DNA of 12,135 nt, taken from contig JBBRGG010000100.1 of NCBI GenBank assembly GCA_038240875.1, forward strand, positions 1 through 12,135, in the 5' to 3' direction. The notes below the pieces were generated by a model. It was not told where the DNA came from and made no database searches. It worked only from the letters and a program-made list of their open reading frames with translations. Positions within the stretch are counted from its first letter, which is position 1. Every line of letters begins with the position of its first letter. Origin of the DNA: JBBRGG01 sp038240875. GTDB lineage: Bacteria; Planctomycetota; Phycisphaerae; Phycisphaerales; UBA1924. Both the position numbers and the translations under genes were made by a program. Positions 7,214 through 12,135 of this stretch are shown here, piece by piece.

Positions 7214-8023
7214 GCAAACTCCTCTCTATTATCAATCGTTTTAACGTACACCTAACAACCCGCGCCTGATTTTTACCTGAATCGGGCATCTTTCGTCGGT
7301 GTCAAACTGTAATTAGCTGTCATAATTCAGTCATCGGCGCAGAATCGCAAGCAGTTGCTCCAGTCCAAGCTATTGGGTGTGAGCACCCGTGGCGTGGCCT
7401 GCACCGAAACTTGATTCCGCAGACAGTAGAATTGATTGTACGGAATCAGTATTTCTCGTGCAAGACATAAACTCATTCGTTACAGATTTCTAGAGTAATT
7501 ACTGGTAATTGTCCTAGTCAAGCATGCCATCAATTACATCCTCCTCGATACTGCTTTGAGTCTCTAGTTAAGGGGAACGTGAGCAAGCCGGTTCGCACCT
7601 GCACGTATTTGGATCCCATTGATTTACATTCGCGCAGTATTTACCCCCAGTGTGCAAGTCACTAAATTTGTTGAAACACATACCTATTTGAGTATCTGTT
7701 TGTGTCGCTGCTATAACCTAGCGTGCAGACCGGACCCTGCACATGATCCAAACAACCACTTGTGCTGATCAGCAAAGCACGGTACGCTGTGTTCCCTAGA
7801 CCAACGAAGTTGGCAAGGCGGCAGGTCGCAATCCGCGAGGGTTGGTGCTGTACCGTCTTTAAGACCACATCGCTGTCCTATTCGTAGGCTCATTCTTTTG
7901 GCTATCCTTTGGACGCAGCGCCGCGCGAGGTAATTCCCTAGATGAGTTGCGCGGCTGGTTTCTCGGCGTTCTTTCAGTCTGTGCATTCGCGGCGGCCTAC
8001 GCGGCCCCCTCAGGAGTTCATTC
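7214..8023. other. 810-base gap without a supported gene
   Basis: The gap lies between divergent genes, so it must hold the promoters of both the sugar-dehydrogenase gene and the HTH protein gene. Candidate structures are an 8-base inverted repeat (TGATTCCG at 7412-7419 and CGGAATCA at 7441-7448), a 10-base AT-rich palindrome AGTAATTACT at 7494-7503, and a palindrome GCTGATCAGC near 7774. The stretch 7440-7560 is visibly AT-richer than the genes. Short open frames here, including a 106-codon one on the minus strand (7711-8031), have no ribosome binding site or recognisable protein. No tRNA or other known RNA was recognised. An unrecognised small RNA is possible. Confidence 0.5.
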
Positions 8024-8836
8024 ATGGCCAAGCTGTTCTACTCCATCGACGAAGCCGCTGAACGCCTCGGCACATCAGCCGACAAAGTTCGTGAGATGGC
8101 GTCCAAAGGCCAGCTTCAAGAGTTCCGCGATCGCGATCGCCTTATGTTCAAACGCGAGCAGGTGGACCTTCTGGCGGGTGGCGGCCCCGAAGAATCAGGC
8201 ATGATTCCCCTCGCAGACGACGCTGAGCCAATGTCGCTCGCGTCTAGTGGCACGGGTTCGGGCATAGGCTTTGCGAGTGAATCGGCTAAGGAACAAACCG
8301 GCATCTCGATCTTCGACGCTGACTCTACTGATGATTCTGACCCGTCCGCTGTCACGCGCGTTTCCAACTCGCCCGGTGGCCTGATGGATCCGGGCAAGTC
8401 AGGCTCTGGTGGCATTCTTGACCTCACGCGTGATTCAGGCGAAGACACCAACCTTGGCGCGGGCTTACTTCAAGATGTCTACGGCGGCGAGACCGTTGCG
8501 CAGCAGACCGCTGCTGAACCAGCGATCGGCGCGGGCGAAGGCCCATTGTTCGAGACTTCCGTTAACTCCGGTTATGAAATGTCGGCTGCACCGATGGCGA
8601 TGGTGATGGCTGAACACTACGACGGCGCGGGCTCGGGCCTTGTTGGTGGCCTTGCCATCGGCACCACGATTTCTGCGGCGATCGGCGCCTTCGTGCTGAT
8701 CTCTGGGCTGACTTCTACTGCGGGTGGCGGACTTATCTCGTCGATCAGTGGCTTGTTTATGCCGTTGCTCGGAGCGATGGTCGCTATTACGGTCATCGCG
8801 ACGATCTTGGGCTTTGTGCTCGGCAAGAAGTTATAA
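8024..8836 (+). CDS. Membrane-tethered MerR/excisionase-type helix-turn-helix protein
   Basis: 270 residues. AGGAG lies 7 bases before the ATG. Residues 3 to about 52 match the small HTH of the MerR/excisionase type: YSIDEAAERLGTSADKVREMASKGQL, then RDRDRLMFKREQVDLL as the wing. Residues about 55-200 are acidic, Gly/Ser-rich and probably disordered. They include a more conserved-looking patch, ILDLTRDSGEDTNLGAGLLQ (131-150), resembling a motif I recall in other planctomycete HTH proteins. Residues about 205-229 and 238-267 are two Gly/Ala/Ile/Val-rich membrane helices, followed by a GKKL tail. The layout suggests a DNA- or protein-binding head on the cytoplasmic side tethered to the inner membrane, as in one-component membrane regulators. 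Whether the small HTH binds DNA is not shown. The gene stands alone, and its regulon is unknown. Confidence 0.88.
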   Translation: MAKLFYSIDEAAERLGTSADKVREMASKGQLQEFRDRDRLMFKREQVDLLAGGGPEESGMIPLADDAEPMSLASSGTGSGIGFASESAKEQTGISIFDADSTDDSDPSAVTRVSNSPGGLMDPGKSGSGGILDLTRDSGEDTNLGAGLLQDVYGGETVAQQTAAEPAIGAGEGPLFETSVNSGYEMSAAPMAMVMAEHYDGAGSGLVGGLAIGTTISAAIGAFVLISGLTSTAGGGLISSISGLFMPLLGAMVAITVIATILGFVLGKKL

Positions 8837-9503
8837 GGTTTCTAGTTCAATTGCGAGCACTTTCGTAGCCAACTCTTTGACTTGGTTTGTTCTTTACAAC
8901 AAACACAATGATTACTGTTCAACTCGCTGCGTGCGCCGCGCCCGAGTGGACTATGCGCTGGATTGCACGAGCGATAATTGCAGAAAAGTTTCGATTTTGC
9001 TTTCTCTAGCTTGCGATTTTTTTACATCTTGCAATAGGTAACACGTACCAGGCACACGCGTTTAGAAAATTTGAATGCGTGGACATATTTGGCCAATCTG
9101 TCAACTCGATCACCGGATCAATTATTGTTCATACCCCGGGGATCACCAACGTCATCGGAGGCCACCAATACACTCCGGTCATTTAGGGGCTTGGGCTCGA
9201 AGGAACGGGGCGGTGCTAGGTCTTGGATAGCAATCGTGGCTTGGTGTGGGTGTACGCGCGGATCCCATGACTATTGATCCTGGTGTTATACCCAGTGTGT
9301 GCGAAATCGAACGCGCGCGAAAGATTCACTATGAATTTGTCGCTCGCCACACCACGACGCGCGACAACAAATTCAGGACCAAGCGAGTCTCGATTATTGT
9401 CTTTGCGTTTCTCGTTTGGTAGTGTGCAAGCGCGGCGATCGGCGATGCTATCTGCGGTTGATTGGTAGCACGCCGAGGACGCATCGCATAGGAGAGAGAA
9501 GCA
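8837..9503. other. 667-base gap without a supported gene
   Basis: This stretch separates two plus-strand genes. An AT-rich hairpin GTTTGTT-CTTTAC-AACAAAC at 8885-8904 lies 49 bases after the HTH gene stop. It has no T-tract, so it is at most a weak terminator. T-rich sequence follows at about 8985-9025. Around 9136-9143 there is a CCCCGGGG palindrome. Short open frames at 9071-9277 and 9274-9468 lack a ribosome binding site and have unlikely composition. The promoter of the secreted-protein gene at 9504 is presumably in the last 200 bases, but no clear -35/-10 pair was found. Confidence 0.5.
9333..9374. other. Imperfect inverted repeat upstream of the 314-residue protein gene
   Basis: GAATTTG (9333-9339) pairs with CAAATTC (9368-9374). 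With a 3-base bulge the pairing continues through TCGC and GCGA, giving an interrupted stem of about 11 pairs. It lies 130-171 bases before the ATG at 9504. It may be a leader hairpin or operator; no function can be assigned. Confidence 0.3.
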
Positions 9504-10448
9504 ATGAACCAGAAGACATGTCGATATGGCACTCTTGGCGTTTCAGCAGCCCTTGCACTTATATCGGGCGCCGCGATTGCCCAACCAGTGTTTTGCGAGA
9601 CGTTTAAGGCGCAGGTGCATGTACAGGATTCGGAATTTGAGCCGACGGACCCGGTGTCATGGATCGGGTACGTGCGGATCACGGGCTTTGACTTGCCCTC
9701 GTTGTTTGATTCGGCGAATGTTGTGACGCCTTTGAACGTGACGCTGCCTTTGTCTTTCCTGCCTGGCGGAACTACGGCGGTGAACTTTGTGTTTGGGCAG
9801 TCGCAGGCAGACATCGACGCGCAGCTCGTGCCTGGCGTGTATCAGTACAACATCGAAGGCGGCTTGCTCGGGCCAGATTCGGTCGATGTTGTGCAGCCTG
9901 AAGAAAGCTCATTTTCGCAGTCGGTGCCAGCGGTTGTGAACTGGTTCGAGTTGCAAGATTCATTCAGCCCTACCACCGACTTTACCATGCAGTTGACGCC
10001 TTGGTCGGCAACCGCAGAAACGCCCAACTCTACTACGTTTTTCTTCGTCTCACGCACGTCCGATAGCGTCTTTGTGTACAGCTCGTCATTCCCAGCGGAA
10101 GTGGACACGATCACAATCCCCGCTGATACGCTGGAGGCGCAGACGCAGTATCAGATTTCCATCGTATACTCCGCGCGGAATTACACGAGCGAAGCCGCAT
10201 TCGGCGGCACGACCGTCGGGCCGTCTTTTGATCGCGTCACTGAATTGACGTTCACGACGCAAGGATCAACGTGCCCGGGGTGCCCTGCTGATTACAACCA
10301 AGATGGCGGCGTGACCGGCGATGACGTCGCTTCGTTCTTCGTCGATTATGAGAATGGCGCGGCGTGTGGAGACGTCAACCAAGACGGCGGCATCACCGGT
10401 GACGACGTGGCGGCCTTCTTCAGTACGTACGAAGCGGGCGGATGCTGA
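9504..10448 (+). CDS. Secreted beta-rich protein with C-terminal GC-type dockerin-like module
   Basis: 314 residues. An AGGAGAGAGA purine tract lies about 5 bases before the ATG. The signal peptide has Lys and Arg near its start, a hydrophobic core around 11-22, and likely cleavage after AIA at about 26. Residues about 30-250 are beta-rich with regular strand-turn patterns (WIGYVRITGF, PLNVTLPLSF, TQYQISIVYSARNYTS, VTELTFTT), suggesting one or two Ig- or FN3-like sandwiches. I recognise no enzyme motif. Residues 257-314 (bases 10272-10448) are the dockerin-like module: CPGC, DYNQDGGVTGDDVA, DVNQDGGITGDDVA, and terminal GGC, with cysteines at module positions 1, 4, 32 and 58. It is probably a surface or outer-envelope protein; binding and structural roles are both open. 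It is monocistronic and ends at the hairpin at 10481-10508. Confidence 0.9.
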   Translation: MNQKTCRYGTLGVSAALALISGAAIAQPVFCETFKAQVHVQDSEFEPTDPVSWIGYVRITGFDLPSLFDSANVVTPLNVTLPLSFLPGGTTAVNFVFGQSQADIDAQLVPGVYQYNIEGGLLGPDSVDVVQPEESSFSQSVPAVVNWFELQDSFSPTTDFTMQLTPWSATAETPNSTTFFFVSRTSDSVFVYSSSFPAEVDTITIPADTLEAQTQYQISIVYSARNYTSEAAFGGTTVGPSFDRVTELTFTTQGSTCPGCPADYNQDGGVTGDDVASFFVDYENGAACGDVNQDGGITGDDVAAFFSTYEAGGC

Positions 10449-10480
10449 AGACTGGCATTCGGTATTCGATCAAATAAAGT

Positions 10481-10508
10481 AAAGACCCCTCGAAGGCGAG
10501 GGGTCTTT
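10481..10508. terminator. Strong, probably bidirectional rho-independent terminator between convergent genes
   Basis: A perfect 12-base-pair stem (AAAGACCCCTCG at 10481-10492 with CGAGGGGTCTTT at 10497-10508) surrounds an AAGG loop. On the plus strand the stem ends in TTTTC. On the minus strand the sequence after the stem reads TTTACTTTATTTG, counting the stem's last Ts. It lies 33 bases after the plus-strand stop at 10448 and 57 bases after the minus-strand stop at 10565, so it can serve both genes. Confidence 0.9.
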
Positions 10509-10564
10509 TCGTTGATGCACAGAATTTAAATCATAAATACTTGCGGCTTCAGAATGTCACGAAA

Positions 10565-12135
10565 TCACGGCGTGGTAGCCGGAGCCGCAACCGGAGACGC
10601 AACCGGAGACGCAACCGGAGACGTAGCAGGAGCCGAGGGCGTGGTTGAAGGAGTTACGGGCGCTCTGCGAATCGGAGGAGGTGAAACCCTTGCTTCTTCG
10701 GCTTCATCGCGCGAGATCATGTGATCAAGCATCGTACCGATGAGTGCGGTTGCTTCGTTGCTCTCGGCCGCACTTGAACCACCACTTGCGCCGCCGCTAT
10801 CAACGTTGGAGTTGTTGCCAGCCTTGCTGCCAAGCATGAGTACGCGTGGCGTGATGTTGATGTTGCGCTCGCCAACGATCTTTAAGAGTTCGAGCGTAGC
10901 AGCGTTGGACTTACCGATCTGCTGCGCGATAAGGCTATACGCCTCTGCTTGTGCTTGAGCCTTGATCTGGATCGACTGGGCTTCGGCGTTGGCTTCGATG
11001 ATCTTTTTGCGCTGCGATTCTTCGGCGATCTTGACCTCATACGTAGCCGTGGCTAAACGCTTTTCTTCCTCGGCTTCCTGCTGCACGCGAGTAAGTTCCT
11101 TCTTCTGTTCTGCGGCTCGCTGCTGCTCTTGGAACGTGAGTTGTTCTTGCTTGGCAATTTCGCGATCGGTCTGAGTCTTTAAGAGCGCGCCCAGGGAGCG
11201 TTCGTCGCCGACGTTGCCGATCCGGACTGCGGTGACGGTCACGCCATAGGGCGCGAGCGCGGCGGAAAGTTGTTCAAGGCTCTGGCGTTCCTGAATCGAC
11301 CGCTGCTGCACGTAATCCAGCGCGCGAACTCCTTCGGCATTGTTTCTAAACGTGGCTCGCACGGCGGAATTCAGCATGTTGCGGAAGCGTTCACCCTCGT
11401 CGTCGCCGAGCTTGGCAACAACAATTGGGGCATGCTCGGGGCGGATGTGATATTCGATGCGTACGTCAACAGGGAAGGTGAAGCCGTCGCTTGTGCGCAC
11501 GGTGATCTCGCGTTCTTGGTTGATCGTGCCGCCGACGGTGCCAGCTGTCATGACGGGATTGCCCGATTGCTCGGAGGTAAAATGGGCGATCATCTGGGTG
11601 GTCCAGATTTCTGCGACTGTAAAGGCGTCGGTATTAATCGGGTACTTGCCTGGTCCAACAACGTCTTGGCGAACGCCCATTTCGCCTGGGCCTGCGAGGC
11701 GCAAGCGATTTTCTTCGCGCATGGTGTCGGGCTTGGCAGGAAGTGGGGTGCCTGGCGTGCCGTCTTCGTTAGGCTCTACAGGCGCAATCTGCATAGCTGG
11801 TGCATCACCCATCGCGCCTTGAACAATCAGCGATGCGGACTCGCCGAAGTTCGCCTTGAGGACGGCAACTTCTCCAGCATTAATTTCGGTCTGCTTGATC
11901 GGCGTGATGCGGAAGACTTCGGTATTGATACGGTACTTGCCGGGGGTGAGGACCGACGCCTGCTTGCCTTTGAAGCCTTTGCCTGTAGTCAAAAAATACT
12001 TGGCATCAAGCATCTTCTGAAACTCGGCCTGCGTCCACTCGGGCGCGAAAAGCTGCCCGGGAGGCAAGGGCAAGCCATCGCGCGATTCGATCACGCCCAA
12101 TTCGTCGGCGCGAATCTCAACCAAAGGTACCGTCT
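10565..12135 (-). CDS. SPFH/band-7 (flotillin-like) domain protein, N-terminus outside window
   Basis: SPFH proteins form membrane-associated oligomers involved in membrane organisation or protease control. The frame is open to the right edge. The TTG at 12124 is internal, since TVP precedes it in frame and TVPLVEIRADELGVIESRDG reads as the usual start of the band-7 region. Residues below count from that TTG. Residues 1-310 are the SPFH region, including an ITVRTSDGFTFPVDVRIEYHI core (207-227) and LNSAVRATFRNNAEGVRA (251-268). Residues about 315-400 are a charged Glu/Gln/Lys/Arg coiled coil rich in the AEAQSIQIKAQAQAEAYS pattern of flotillin-like proteins. Residues 435-455 are a Gly/Ser linker. 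Residues 480-519 are a Pro/Ala/Thr tail with SPVA repeats. A motif xPGKYxINTxxF occurs twice (60-71 and 158-168), and an acidic/Pro insertion lies at about 103-140. A membrane anchor, if present, would be upstream of the window. Confidence 0.92.
   Translation of the reverse strand, partial: TVPLVEIRADELGVIESRDGLPLPPGQLFAPEWTQAEFQKMLDAKYFLTTGKGFKGKQASVLTPGKYRINTEVFRITPIKQTEINAGEVAVLKANFGESASLIVQGAMGDAPAMQIAPVEPNEDGTPGTPLPAKPDTMREENRLRLAGPGEMGVRQDVVGPGKYPINTDAFTVAEIWTTQMIAHFTSEQSGNPVMTAGTVGGTINQEREITVRTSDGFTFPVDVRIEYHIRPEHAPIVVAKLGDDEGERFRNMLNSAVRATFRNNAEGVRALDYVQQRSIQERQSLEQLSAALAPYGVTVTAVRIGNVGDERSLGALLKTQTDREIAKQEQLTFQEQQRAAEQKKELTRVQQEAEEEKRLATATYEVKIAEESQRKKIIEANAEAQSIQIKAQAQAEAYSLIAQQIGKSNAATLELLKIVGERNINITPRVLMLGSKAGNNSNVDSGGASGGSSAAESNEATALIGTMLDHMISRDEAEEARVSPPPIRRAPVTPSTTPSAPATSPVASPVASPVAAPATTP
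10581..10628. repeat. 12-base tandem repeat in the 3' end of the SPFH gene
   Basis: Four consecutive 12-base units start with GGAG. The two central units are identical (GGAGACGCAACC); the first differs by one base and the last is more diverged. On the minus strand they encode the SPVA-type repeats of the tail. Unit length is a multiple of three, so gain or loss keeps the frame. Confidence 0.75.

Noticed and set aside
7300..7305. TTGACA on the minus strand as a -35 box for the sugar-dehydrogenase gene
   Set aside because: No acceptable -10 hexamer lies 16-18 bases downstream, so a promoter cannot be claimed.
7580..7605. GGTTCGCACC, resembling a tRNA T-arm
   Set aside because: No matching acceptor stem, D-arm or anticodon arm could be built around it.
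7947..8204. Open frame beginning with a signal-peptide-like stretch just before the HTH gene
   Set aside because: It starts with TTG, lacks a ribosome binding site and runs out of frame into the HTH gene, where its composition becomes random.

Overview
The window looks like chromosomal DNA from a planctomycete, probably class Phycisphaerae. Three different secreted proteins end in the same 58-residue, four-cysteine, two-loop dockerin-like module that finishes in Gly-Gly-Cys. One of them also carries DxNxNGxxDxCE repeats. A membrane-tethered helix-turn-helix protein and a long-tailed SPFH protein add to this picture. The assignment comes from recalled family knowledge, not from a search. DNA is moderately GC-rich, intergenic gaps are long, and most genes have a clear AGGAG-type ribosome binding site, so they look like single-gene units rather than one operon.

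Layout, left to right. Bases 1-666 (+) are the 3' part of ispD (MEP isoprenoid pathway). A secreted, proline-rich, helical protein of unknown function (958-1929, +) follows. Next is a decayed IS1595-type transposase remnant on the minus strand (about 2159-1923), whose broken end lies on the stop codon of the preceding gene. Two minus-strand genes come next: a 966-residue secreted protein (2353-5253) and a PQQ-dependent sugar-dehydrogenase-like protein (5543-7213). Both carry the C-terminal dockerin-like module, and a perfect hairpin terminator at 5455-5486 separates them. After an 810-base gap comes an HTH protein with two C-terminal membrane segments (8024-8836, +). After a 667-base gap comes a third secreted protein with the module (9504-10448, +). 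A strong hairpin at 10481-10508 lies between that gene and a convergent SPFH/band-7 gene (10565-12135, -) that runs off the window.

The shared theme is the cell envelope. Three unrelated extracellular domains (a sugar-dehydrogenase-like propeller, a large propeller/DUF11-like protein and a small beta protein) share one C-terminal tag. Its fixed length, four cysteines and terminal cysteine suggest common export, sorting or anchoring. No cohesin-like partner or processing enzyme is visible here. The module matches what I recall as the GC-type dockerin of planctomycetes, so the domain itself is probably known, but its partner and mechanism remain open as far as I know. I see no CRISPR array, tRNA, rRNA or intact mobile element.
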